Source: Cyclobacteriaceae bacterium (GTDB lineage Bacteria > Bacteroidota > Bacteroidia > Cytophagales > Cyclobacteriaceae). From it: a stretch of DNA of 41,576 bases. Below are positions 9,338-17,565 of the stretch, piece by piece (position 1 is the stretch's first letter; each line of letters opens with the position of its first letter). Both the position numbers and the translations under genes were made by a program. The stretch covers positions 1 to 41,576 of the forward strand of contig WFNR01000103.1 in assembly GCA_015488485.1 (NCBI GenBank). The letters are read 5' to 3'. Under the pieces are notes generated by a model. The model ran no database searches. It was given only the letters and a program-made list of their open reading frames with translations, and was not told where the DNA came from.

Positions 9338-10805
9338 ACTGCGAAACCTGTTACTTTCTGTTTGGGCTTACTTATTGTTCACTGCTGCCGCCTGGGGGCA
9401 AACCCACAGCTATACGCTGGAGGACATCATCCAACTGGCGCGCTCGAAATCCCCGGCCTGGTTTAGTGCCGAAACGCGCAAAGAGAACCAGTACTGGCAA
9501 TACCGCACCTACCGCTCCGATTACAACCCGCAACTGGTGCTCTCAGGTATGCTGCCATCATTCAACAAGAGCGTAATACCAGTAACCCAGCCCGATGGTA
9601 ATGTTATCTACCGCGATGTAAATAACAACACCCTGCAAATGCAACTGGGCCTTAGCCAGGTGATCGGCCCCACAGGCGGCACCATATCGGTATTCACTGA
9701 TTTGAGCCGCTATGACGATTTCATTCAGGATTACTCCCAATACAGCGGTACACCCGTATCCATAGGGCTTATCCAGCCTATTTTTCAGTTCAACCCCTAC
9801 AAATGGAACCGCAAGATCAAACCGCTGGTGTATGAAGAATCGCAGAAAAAATATTTTGAAGAGTTGGAGCAAATCTCCATCAATGCTACCAGGCGCTTTT
9901 TCGACCTGCTGCTGGCGCAAATTAACCTGGAGATAGCCCGCAAGAATGTGGAGAGCAACGATACCATTTACCAGATAGCCCTGGGGCGCTACAACCTGGG
10001 TAAGATTACCGAAAACGACCTGCTACAACTGGAGCTTAACCTGGTCAATTCCAAGCTGGCCGTTTCGCAGGCGCTGGTGGACCAGCAAACGGCCGCCCTG
10101 AACCTCAAATCATTTATCGGGCTGTCGGATGACGACTCGATAAACCTGGTGCTGCCGGAAAAGATACCCGATTTTGAAGTAGATGAAAACGTGGCCCTGG
10201 CCGAAGCCCGTAAGAACAAATCGGATATAGTGAGCTTCAGGCGCAGGCAACTGGAAGCCCAGCAGGAACTGGAGCGGGCCAAGCGCACCAGCGGAGTGAA
10301 TATGAACCTGACGGCCTTTTACGGCCTCACCAACCAGGGGCAAAATATCGACAACGTATATACCGACCCGGCCAATGCCCTGCGCCTAGGCTTGCAAATG
10401 AATGTACCCATACTGGACTGGGGCCGCCAAAAAGCCCGTAAAATGACGGCCGAGGCCAACCTGAAGCTGGTAAACTACCAACTGCTGCAGGATGAGGCCA
10501 ACTTCGACCAGGAGGTGCTTACCCAGGTGCGTAATTTCAATATGCTGCGCGAACAGCTAAAGGCACGCATTAAATCGGATGAGATAGCCGACAAGGCCTA
10601 TGAGATCTCCAAGCAGCTTTTCCTGATTGGCAAGATTTCCATTACCGACCTGAATGCCGCCATGATATCCAAAGACCAGGCCAAGCAGCGCTACGTAAGC
10701 ACTCTGCGCGATTTCTGGCTGGCCTACTACCAGTTGCGCGAAAAAACGCTATACGATTTTGCCAACAACCAACTGCTGGTACGCGATATTGTGCAGGGCA
10801 AATAA
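9330..10805 (+). CDS. TolC-family outer-membrane efflux protein
   Basis: The product is 491 aa. A signal peptide ends near AAAWGQ. The body shows the two-fold repeat of the OEP family: long amphipathic helices such as RFFDLLLAQINLEIARKN, the connecting segment ALGRYNLGKITENDLLQLEL, and a second copy ending in QLFLIGKISITDLNAAM. The family forms trimeric channels that meet periplasmic adaptors. Being last in the operon, it probably serves both adaptor-permease pairs. It overlaps the preceding permease gene by 8 bp. Confidence 0.93.
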   Translation: MNKLRNLLLSVWAYLLFTAAAWGQTHSYTLEDIIQLARSKSPAWFSAETRKENQYWQYRTYRSDYNPQLVLSGMLPSFNKSVIPVTQPDGNVIYRDVNNNTLQMQLGLSQVIGPTGGTISVFTDLSRYDDFIQDYSQYSGTPVSIGLIQPIFQFNPYKWNRKIKPLVYEESQKKYFEELEQISINATRRFFDLLLAQINLEIARKNVESNDTIYQIALGRYNLGKITENDLLQLELNLVNSKLAVSQALVDQQTAALNLKSFIGLSDDDSINLVLPEKIPDFEVDENVALAEARKNKSDIVSFRRRQLEAQQELERAKRTSGVNMNLTAFYGLTNQGQNIDNVYTDPANALRLGLQMNVPILDWGRQKARKMTAEANLKLVNYQLLQDEANFDQEVLTQVRNFNMLREQLKARIKSDEIADKAYEISKQLFLIGKISITDLNAAMISKDQAKQRYVSTLRDFWLAYYQLREKTLYDFANNQLLVRDIVQGK

Positions 10806-10858
10806 GCATTTGTCCAGGCAGGGCGTTCCCTGTAAAAATACGGTCGCCAAATAATTGT

Positions 10859-10866
10859 TATATTTG
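10859..10866 (+). promoter_or_regulatory. -7 promoter element (TATATTTG) before the TAXI gene
   Basis: This is an exact TAnnTTTG match that ends 3 bp before the ATG at 10870. An in-frame TTG at 10855 would precede the expected transcription start, so the position of this element supports the ATG as the real start and predicts a nearly leaderless mRNA. No good -33 element is seen. Confidence 0.4.
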
Positions 10867-10869
10867 GTC

Positions 10870-12147
10870 ATGCTGCAGCGTTATATAAACCAATATGCCA
10901 GCCTGATCATTATCATCATACTGGGCCTTATTCTGGTGAGTCTTTCGGCCTTTTACTTGTATAAAAGTAAATTGAAAGAGCGCCAGGAAATCATTGTGGC
11001 CACCAATAACAAGGAATCGGACAGTTACCGGATACTCAAAGCCGTAGCCCGGATTATCGAAGAGGAAGACTATGATTTTTCATTACGGGTTGTCAGCACC
11101 GAAGGCTCGGCCGAGAACTTGTTGCTACTCGATAGCGGGCTGGTGCAAATGGCCACCATACAGGCTGATATGCAGGTACAACCTGATACCCGGTTGGCAA
11201 TGCGGCTCTATCAAAATGTATTTCATCTTATTTTCAGGCCGTCCGTTGAGGAGCCTTCTATCGAAATGATAAAGGGCTTAAAAATTGCCATACCTCCGGC
11301 AGGTAGTGGCGGTTACAAGGCCTTTTATCATCTGAAAGAGCACTTCCGACTTTCTAACGACTATATACAGCCGATTCTAACCACCTGGGAATCTGCCACC
11401 TGGCTGTTTATGAACAACGACATAGATGTAATTTTCCGGGTGCTCGAGCCCAACCATCCCGATATAGTCCGGTTTGTGACCAGTGTTCCCAGTTACAACG
11501 GCTCCATCACCCAGGCCGAGGCTATTTCTCTCTACTATCCCATGTATCATAAAGTAATGCTTTCACGCGGCACTTATTCCGGGCTGCCTCCCAAGCCTAC
11601 CCACGATATCCCTACGCTGGGTGTAGATATTTTGCTGGTTGCTAACGAGCACACACCAACCGAAGTAGTAAAGACCGTATCAGAGATTTTGCTTACACGC
11701 AAGCGCGATCTGGTAGAAGTATCCAAACTGGCGGGCTCTATCAGCATACCGCAAGGCAATACCCTCATCCCCTGGCACCAGGGCCTGATCGATTATGTCA
11801 GTAAGTCGCAGCCCAATTTTTTTCAAAAAAATGCTGAGTTTTTAGCGCTAATCCTATCCATCCTTATTTTTCTGGGATCGAGTTTACTGCAGTTTGTCAA
11901 CCGCAACAAGCAGCAACGCCTTAATTCGTATAATGAGCAATTGCTTTCGATTAAAATAAATGTAGAGCAAACCCAGGACCTTAACGATCTAGATAAATTG
12001 CGGGAAGAACACTATGCCCTGGTAAATCAAATAGTAGCCGATGCCGTACGTGGCCGCATTACCAGCGAAGGGTTTGAGTTTTTTGCCTTTGCCTGGAATT
12101 CGGTAGTCAGCATGATAAAAGAAAAAGAAATAGAGTTGCGGAGATGA
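10870..12147 (+). CDS. Membrane-anchored TAXI-family (TRAP-type) solute-binding protein
   Basis: The product is 425 aa from the ATG at 10870. An N-terminal helix (LIIIIILGLILVSLSAFYLY) anchors it. The TAXI domain follows: it has the usual opening of a substrate-binding beta strand, then TEGSAENLLLLDSGLVQMATIQADM and the segment IAIPPAGSGG. A second membrane helix (LALILSILIFLGSSLLQFV) and a charged coiled-coil tail of about 90 residues end the protein. TAXI proteins normally feed a TRAP permease (DctQM fusion); none is nearby. The stop overlaps the start of the next gene by 4 bp, so the pair is probably a signalling unit in which the binding protein acts as a sensor (inference). Confidence 0.82.
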   Translation: MLQRYINQYASLIIIIILGLILVSLSAFYLYKSKLKERQEIIVATNNKESDSYRILKAVARIIEEEDYDFSLRVVSTEGSAENLLLLDSGLVQMATIQADMQVQPDTRLAMRLYQNVFHLIFRPSVEEPSIEMIKGLKIAIPPAGSGGYKAFYHLKEHFRLSNDYIQPILTTWESATWLFMNNDIDVIFRVLEPNHPDIVRFVTSVPSYNGSITQAEAISLYYPMYHKVMLSRGTYSGLPPKPTHDIPTLGVDILLVANEHTPTEVVKTVSEILLTRKRDLVEVSKLAGSISIPQGNTLIPWHQGLIDYVSKSQPNFFQKNAEFLALILSILIFLGSSLLQFVNRNKQQRLNSYNEQLLSIKINVEQTQDLNDLDKLREEHYALVNQIVADAVRGRITSEGFEFFAFAWNSVVSMIKEKEIELRR

Positions 12148-13502
12148 ACAAGATACGCGGTTTCAGGTTTAAGTACTGGGGACTAACAGTTTTACTGGCA
12201 GCCGGAGGTCTTACTATGTGGTGGAGCTACCAGAAAGAAACAAAAAGACAACAACAAGCAGTGCTTAATAACCTGGCTTTAAATCACGAATTGAGTTTTT
12301 CTAATTATAATGTAGGCTACATTACCCTTTTCGAAAACCTGGAATTACTGGCCGGCAACCAACATATCAGGGAGTTTGTGCAGGCAGGCCGTACCAACCC
12401 GGCTGTCAGGGAAAGATTTGAGCCTTGGGCAAAAGCCTGCGTCAACCACTTTGGTTTTTATGATTTCTTCATAATTGACTCTACCGGAACAGTAATTTAC
12501 ACGGTAGCCAAGGAAAAAGACCTGGGCACCAACCTGGTGCATGGCCCATATGCACATACCGGCCTTGGGCGTATGTACCGCAAAGTTATTACAACAGGTA
12601 AAACATATATGGAGGACTTTTCGGTGTATGCGCCCAGCCAAAATCAACTGGCAGCCTTTTTGGGGGCACCCATTTACAAGGCGGATACTATCTTGCAAGG
12701 GGTGGTGGCCGTGCAGTTAAATACTTCTTATGTAGATCTTAATATCGGTGTGCATTTGGATAAGATAGAGGATTACATCCTTACTTCACATTTTTACTTC
12801 GATCGCGAAGGCCATTTCGGTCCTGTCGAGGAGTTGTCCTTTGCCACCCGCACCGCTGGCACCCACCTGCGGGGCGACACGGTATTGCGCTATACCCCGG
12901 TACCGCTGCCCGGACTTAATTGGGGTATTCTGTCGGTAGCACCTCCTCAGGTGGTGTACGACCGCCTGGATTGGCTCAATATATTTTTCCAGACTACCAT
13001 CAGCGGCTTGCTGGTATTGCTGGTGCTGGTGGTTTTATCATATCTTGGTGATCGCGCTAGCGGCAGATACAGGTTTAGTGAAAGCGACATCATCCTGGTG
13101 CAAAATACCTGGCACCAATTTAGTCGTAAACAACAAGCGTTTGGTACTGATTTTCTCATCCGCCTCAAAAACAAAGCACGTGTTGATATCCCATCAGAGC
13201 GCCATAAACTGGAAGAAGCCGGTCAACAACTCGAGGCACACATCGAGGGTATGATACAAAAGCTGGACAACCAGAAACAGTGGGAAGAGAACTTAAGAGA
13301 CCTGGCCCGGCAACTACAACCTTTTAAACTTAGCAAACGAACCGCCCGCAAAATACCCAACTGGTTTCTGGAGTCGATGGCCGATGAACAAGGCCGTGAA
13401 CTCCCGGCCCGTGCCCGCAAAGCCTGGTTGCGCGTGCTGCATAATGCAGTGGACCACCTGCTTGCCATGATACCTACCAACAAGGGCGAAAAAGACAGGT
13501 AG
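12144..13502 (+). CDS. Cache-like sensor protein with possible globin-like cytoplasmic domain
   Basis: The product is 452 aa. A first membrane helix lies near residues 12-28. An extracytoplasmic region of about 240 residues follows, with PAS/dCache-like features (DFFIIDSTGTVIYTV, GAPIYKADTILQGVVAVQL). A second helix (TTISGLLVLLVLVVLSYL) lies near residue 285. The cytoplasmic part opens with DIILVQNTWHQFSRK and later has LEAHIEGMIQKLDN and RARKAWLRVLHNAVDHLLAMI, an order of motifs that recalls bacterial globins. The segment matching the proximal-His region reads LARQLQPFKL, so the haem-binding His appears absent. No kinase, cyclase or HAMP domain is seen. It is coupled to the TAXI gene by an ATGA overlap. 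Confidence 0.7.
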   Translation: MNKIRGFRFKYWGLTVLLAAGGLTMWWSYQKETKRQQQAVLNNLALNHELSFSNYNVGYITLFENLELLAGNQHIREFVQAGRTNPAVRERFEPWAKACVNHFGFYDFFIIDSTGTVIYTVAKEKDLGTNLVHGPYAHTGLGRMYRKVITTGKTYMEDFSVYAPSQNQLAAFLGAPIYKADTILQGVVAVQLNTSYVDLNIGVHLDKIEDYILTSHFYFDREGHFGPVEELSFATRTAGTHLRGDTVLRYTPVPLPGLNWGILSVAPPQVVYDRLDWLNIFFQTTISGLLVLLVLVVLSYLGDRASGRYRFSESDIILVQNTWHQFSRKQQAFGTDFLIRLKNKARVDIPSERHKLEEAGQQLEAHIEGMIQKLDNQKQWEENLRDLARQLQPFKLSKRTARKIPNWFLESMADEQGRELPARARKAWLRVLHNAVDHLLAMIPTNKGEKDR

Positions 13503-13557
13503 CAATAGAATTATGTGCCTGAACCTCTGGCACCGAAATCGTTGGCAAGAGCAGCCG

Positions 13558-14166
13558 TTACTTTATCTGCTGCAAACCTGCGCGGGCCGAGGCATCTCCG
13601 GGGCGGATAAGCAGGCTTTTATTGAACAGCACCTGTGCCTTGCGGTAGTCTTTCATTTGCAGGTTGATCCACCCCAGCAACACTACCGAATCATAATCAA
13701 ACGGATAGAGGTTTACCACCTTCTCCACATAGGTTTTGGCCCGGCCGTACTCGCCTCGCTCATAATAGATAACGCCCAGCCGGTAGTTAGCCAGCGTATT
13801 TTGCGGGTCAGTTTCCACGATGCTCTCATAAATCCCCACCACTTCGTTCCAGTTGCCCATGGCCGCCAACGGCAACACATAGCCCAGGCGGGCTTCGATA
13901 GAGTAAGGCAGCAGCGACATAGCCACCTTGTAATACTTGAGCGACTGCGGGTAGTCGCCCTGCAGGTAGTACAGCCAGCCCAGCCGCAGATTGATTTCAT
14001 AGGAACCGGACTCATACACATTCTGCAGTACGGCCACTGCAGTGTGGTAGTCGGCCTGTTGTTCATAACGGTAACTGTCGACAAAGGCTTTTTGCAAGGC
14101 TTCCTCCTGTTGACCGTAACCGGTAGTAGCCATAGCCATTAAAAAGATAAAAACTGCTTTTTTCAT
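13558..14166 (-). CDS. Secreted TPR protein
   Basis: The product is 202 aa with a signal peptide ending at TTGYGQ. Four to five tetratricopeptide-like helix pairs follow; WLYYLQGDYPQSLKYYKVAM and YYERGEYGRAKTYVEKVV show the consensus small and aromatic positions. TPR proteins mediate protein contacts; this one should be periplasmic. It is the last gene of the minus-strand operon that begins with the PqqD-like gene, 4 bp after the beta-barrel gene. It is convergent with the sensor gene ending at 13502. Confidence 0.85.
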   Translation of the reverse strand: MKKAVFIFLMAMATTGYGQQEEALQKAFVDSYRYEQQADYHTAVAVLQNVYESGSYEINLRLGWLYYLQGDYPQSLKYYKVAMSLLPYSIEARLGYVLPLAAMGNWNEVVGIYESIVETDPQNTLANYRLGVIYYERGEYGRAKTYVEKVVNLYPFDYDSVVLLGWINLQMKDYRKAQVLFNKSLLIRPGDASARAGLQQIK

Positions 14167-14170
14167 AATC

Positions 14171-15385
14171 CTATTTTTTAGTGAATGATTTGAAATCTAT
14201 TTGCATACCAACAAACAAATAATGCTGGTAATAGTCATCACTGGCACTGGTTTCGAGGCGTTCAAAGGTATAGCCCGTCAGTACACGCAGGCGCTCGCCA
14301 GCCAGCCCGATAAAGGTTACACCCAAACGTAAATTCATAACATCGGGCAGGTTGTACAGATAAAAGCCCTCCATATCCTGGATATTGCGCACATCACCCA
14401 GGTAGGCATAGGCCTCCGTCCATAATTTGGCCGTAGTACGCATACCCAGCTTCTGATATAACACTACCCTGTTGTTTTGTCCCTCTGGCAACCAAAACAG
14501 GGTGGTATGGCTGTACAACCGAAGCGAGCCAAACGGATACCAAATAAGCGTACCTGCCAATTGGTCGTAGCGCTTGTTGTTAATGAGCGCCTGACCATAA
14601 AGCAAGCGGCCCTCAACAGTAGTGCCACCGGCAGCTACTCCGGCTTGCCAGGCCACATTGCCATAGGCGGTGCTGTCGCGTATGCCCTGGTAGCGCCAGG
14701 TGCCAACCACCTGCCAGCCGGGATGCACGGCCAAGCCTGCCCGCAGGTAGTATTCGTTTTGGCTGTATTTGAATGCTTGCTCTGTAGTTGCTGGAGGGCC
14801 GGGGCCGGGCGGCTGGCTGGTGGTACTGTAGAGGTTGCGGCTCACGCGCACATAGGCGTGGTAGAGGCTCAAACGGCCACCCAACTGCTGCCGCAAACCG
14901 GCATGCCAGTATTTGAGCACCCCGAGAGCCGGGTCAGCCGGGCTGGTAAGTTTGATACCGCCCTCCGTATACAGGCCGGTAGCCAGCCCCACAGGCGATG
15001 GCACCCCACGCTGCTGCAGCAAATGCTGGTTCCGGGCATATGCCAGGGCCGCGTCAGGTAGCTGTCCGCCAAAGCGATAGGCATAGTACAGGTACTCGGC
15101 CGTGAGCGCATTGCGGTTCATGGTCAGTGCCCGTGCAAAATGGCGGGCGGCCTGGCGGTAAGCACCCTGCTCGTAATAAGCCCGGCCCAGCCGTTGACGC
15201 AGGTAAAAATAATCGTAGCCGGCCCGCAGGGCTTCTTTACCCAACGCAATCAACCCAGGCCAGTCGCCTGCCTGCCAGGCGGCATAGGTCTGCTGCTCAT
15301 ACCAGGCAAAGTCATGATGCTCCTGGGCCGCCAACGGTCGCAGCACCAATAGCAGGAAGCCGAGTATCATCAGTCTTTTATGCAT
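14171..15385 (-). CDS. TPR plus YaiO-like outer-membrane beta-barrel protein
   Basis: The product is 404 aa with a signal peptide ending at RPLAAQ. Two TPR-like units (residues about 30-125, including LGRAYYEQGAYRQAARHFA) precede a region of alternating amphipathic strands. That region is rich in Tyr, Gly and Arg and runs to the C-terminus, where the last strand is LFVGMQIDF. This matches the layout of YaiO-type outer-membrane proteins. The role is unknown; in this operon it could form the outer-membrane exit or entry port. It overlaps the preceding urea-transporter fusion gene by 16 bp, so they are probably co-translated. Confidence 0.75.
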   Translation of the reverse strand: MHKRLMILGFLLLVLRPLAAQEHHDFAWYEQQTYAAWQAGDWPGLIALGKEALRAGYDYFYLRQRLGRAYYEQGAYRQAARHFARALTMNRNALTAEYLYYAYRFGGQLPDAALAYARNQHLLQQRGVPSPVGLATGLYTEGGIKLTSPADPALGVLKYWHAGLRQQLGGRLSLYHAYVRVSRNLYSTTSQPPGPGPPATTEQAFKYSQNEYYLRAGLAVHPGWQVVGTWRYQGIRDSTAYGNVAWQAGVAAGGTTVEGRLLYGQALINNKRYDQLAGTLIWYPFGSLRLYSHTTLFWLPEGQNNRVVLYQKLGMRTTAKLWTEAYAYLGDVRNIQDMEGFYLYNLPDVMNLRLGVTFIGLAGERLRVLTGYTFERLETSASDDYYQHYLFVGMQIDFKSFTKK

Positions 15386-17565
15386 ACGGCCGTTAGTTTT
15401 TTCTTGTCTATTTGTACCTCAAAGCGGCCGAACCGACCCTTGTCGATAAACAAGCTGAAATGCCAGCTCTTACGCACCCTGCCCCAACTGCGGAGTTCCG
15501 CTTGCGAATGCAGTGTCATGCTCTCGGCCGTCAGGTCGTCAGAGCGCTCTGCATAGCGCAGCGTATATCCGGCCTCCATATACCGGAAAAAAGGCGCTGT
15601 AAAATCGTGCAGATAGCGCCACCCTCCGGGCGCCAGCAAGTAGAGTGGATAGGGCTCCCGGATGGTCAGCTCCGGATAGTAGCCCAGCAGCACTTTGTAA
15701 GCCGCCAGAAAATAATAGTACAACAGGGTGTCGCGCCTGCCCTTGTAAAGGGTGAAGTAGTGCAGGGTGCCGTCATTGACAAAATAAGCCCGGGCTCCCG
15801 ATTCCAGGCAGGCAATATAGCTGTTGTTGAAGATATCGGTATTTACCTGCCAGGTTACCTGCCGACTACGCCCGCCCTCAGTCACTTCAAAGATCATTTT
15901 GCCCCCGGGGATAAAATGAAAGGCCTGTGTCAGCAGCCTGTCGGTCTCCACGGCTTTTATCAGGCTACCCTGTTGCGGATAATCAAAAAAACGAAAAGCC
16001 AGCCTGTCATCGTGCTTCTCCAGGTAGGTGCTCAACGGATATTTGAGTGTTTTGGAGCCTACATAGGGTGTAGATTGTATCTGAAAATGCAAATGCGGAT
16101 AAGGCGAACGCCCCGAGTTACCGCAATGGCCCAGCACATCGCCCTTGCGTACTACATCGCCCTTGCGCACCTTAATGCTACCCGCCTTCAGGTGGCTTAC
16201 CTGGCTGTATAACTGATAGCCGTGATGCAACACCACACTATTACCCCAGTTGTTGAAAGGGTTGTTGTCGCCTACCGGATTATCCTCAATACCGTCCACT
16301 ACCTCTTCCACCACGCCATCAGCAGCGGCCAGCACCGGCTTGTTGTAGCAATAATAATCTTCGAGGTAGTCGCCCCGGTTTTGAAACTGCTGGTTGGCAG
16401 CATCTACAATTACAAAATCCCAGGCCTCCTGCCAGGCATCCTGGTGAGTATAGGCCCCTTTATGCCCTTGCGACACCTGCCATTCGCCAAAAAACGGCAG
16501 ACCGATAGCCGCCCATTTGTAATTGGCATAGCGCTTGCTGTTGCTCAGTTTTTCATACAGGTTTTTTTCCGGAGAATAGAGCTGCAGCGTTACCTCTTCG
16601 GGCCTGGCGTCCGGCTGTGGCCGCAATTTAAGCACATAAAGAAAAGTAAGCACTACCACATTGAAGGGCAGCGAATAAATACTAAGCTGCGCCAAAGCAA
16701 AAATACTACCCATGGCTGCCGTGAGCAGCACCATAGGCAGCACCAATACCAGCGCCCAGGCATAGGCGCTTTTGGAAGGCACCAAAAAGAAGCCACCTAC
16801 GGCAATGCTACTCAAAATAAAGTTGAAACCGATATAGCTGTAGCCCAGGCTGTCGATATCGGCCCCGATGAAATAGTAAAACAGGTAGGCCGCCAAAAAG
16901 CTCAATATCGACAAGCTAAAGGCTATACGCGAATAAATAAGCAGCCCGATAGCAATCAGCAACCCCGACAGGGCATTAAACTGAAACATAATTGCCCCCA
17001 ATGAGCGCAGATAAATCAGAATGGCTTCAGGGATATTGCTGTGGTTGAACCAGTTATACACGTTTACCAGCCAGATATCGCCACTGGCATACAATTCATT
17101 CAAAACATAGACCCCGCGCTCGCTCAGCCCCAGCGCCTCAAACTCACGGGATGCCAGCAGCAGTGCCCAGATACCTAACAAGAACGGTAAACTCAGGTAG
17201 GGCAAGCCGTATTTGGCCAGCACCCCACTTATACCGATAGTAAGCAATACGGTTAGCAAAACAACCACCGCCAGCACTACATAAAAGGCGGCATTCGGCT
17301 GAAAAAACACCCCCATGCCCAGGCCCACCAACAAAGGGTTGAAACCATAGCTGCCAGCGGCTATCTGGCGCTTATCGAAGCCCAGCATCAGCACCAGCAT
17401 ATTGGCCAGCACTACAGCCAGCAGTCCGCTTAGGCCGGTGCGCCAATCGAAAAAGGTAATCAGCACCAGCAGGGCGCCCAGCCATTTGTTTTTGGAAAAA
17501 AACACCTGGGTATAGCTATACAGAGAGCTCTCCCACCAAAACCTTATGTCCGGGTTTATAATCAT
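15370..17565 (-). CDS. Urea-transporter-like membrane protein fused to M23 peptidase-like domain
   Basis: The product is 731 aa. Residues about 25-315 form roughly ten membrane helices with the UT-family signature GSYGFNPLLVGLGMGVF, which recurs in a second half as YSYIGFNFILSSIAVGGFF. The rest is soluble. It holds an M23/LytM-like domain with AADGVVEEVVDG, GNSVVLHHG and the HxH zinc motif at His491/His493 (HLHFQ), then a C-terminal region of about 200 residues without an assignable fold. The usual first ligand motif HxxxD is not seen; the matching segment is QEAWD (Asp383) with a His at 374, so peptidase activity is uncertain. The stop of the decarboxylase gene is directly adjacent. Confidence 0.82.
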   Translation of the reverse strand: MIINPDIRFWWESSLYSYTQVFFSKNKWLGALLVLITFFDWRTGLSGLLAVVLANMLVLMLGFDKRQIAAGSYGFNPLLVGLGMGVFFQPNAAFYVVLAVVVLLTVLLTIGISGVLAKYGLPYLSLPFLLGIWALLLASREFEALGLSERGVYVLNELYASGDIWLVNVYNWFNHSNIPEAILIYLRSLGAIMFQFNALSGLLIAIGLLIYSRIAFSLSILSFLAAYLFYYFIGADIDSLGYSYIGFNFILSSIAVGGFFLVPSKSAYAWALVLVLPMVLLTAAMGSIFALAQLSIYSLPFNVVVLTFLYVLKLRPQPDARPEEVTLQLYSPEKNLYEKLSNSKRYANYKWAAIGLPFFGEWQVSQGHKGAYTHQDAWQEAWDFVIVDAANQQFQNRGDYLEDYYCYNKPVLAAADGVVEEVVDGIEDNPVGDNNPFNNWGNSVVLHHGYQLYSQVSHLKAGSIKVRKGDVVRKGDVLGHCGNSGRSPYPHLHFQIQSTPYVGSKTLKYPLSTYLEKHDDRLAFRFFDYPQQGSLIKAVETDRLLTQAFHFIPGGKMIFEVTEGGRSRQVTWQVNTDIFNNSYIACLESGARAYFVNDGTLHYFTLYKGRRDTLLYYYFLAAYKVLLGYYPELTIREPYPLYLLAPGGWRYLHDFTAPFFRYMEAGYTLRYAERSDDLTAESMTLHSQAELRSWGRVRKSWHFSLFIDKGRFGRFEVQIDKKKLTAVCIKD

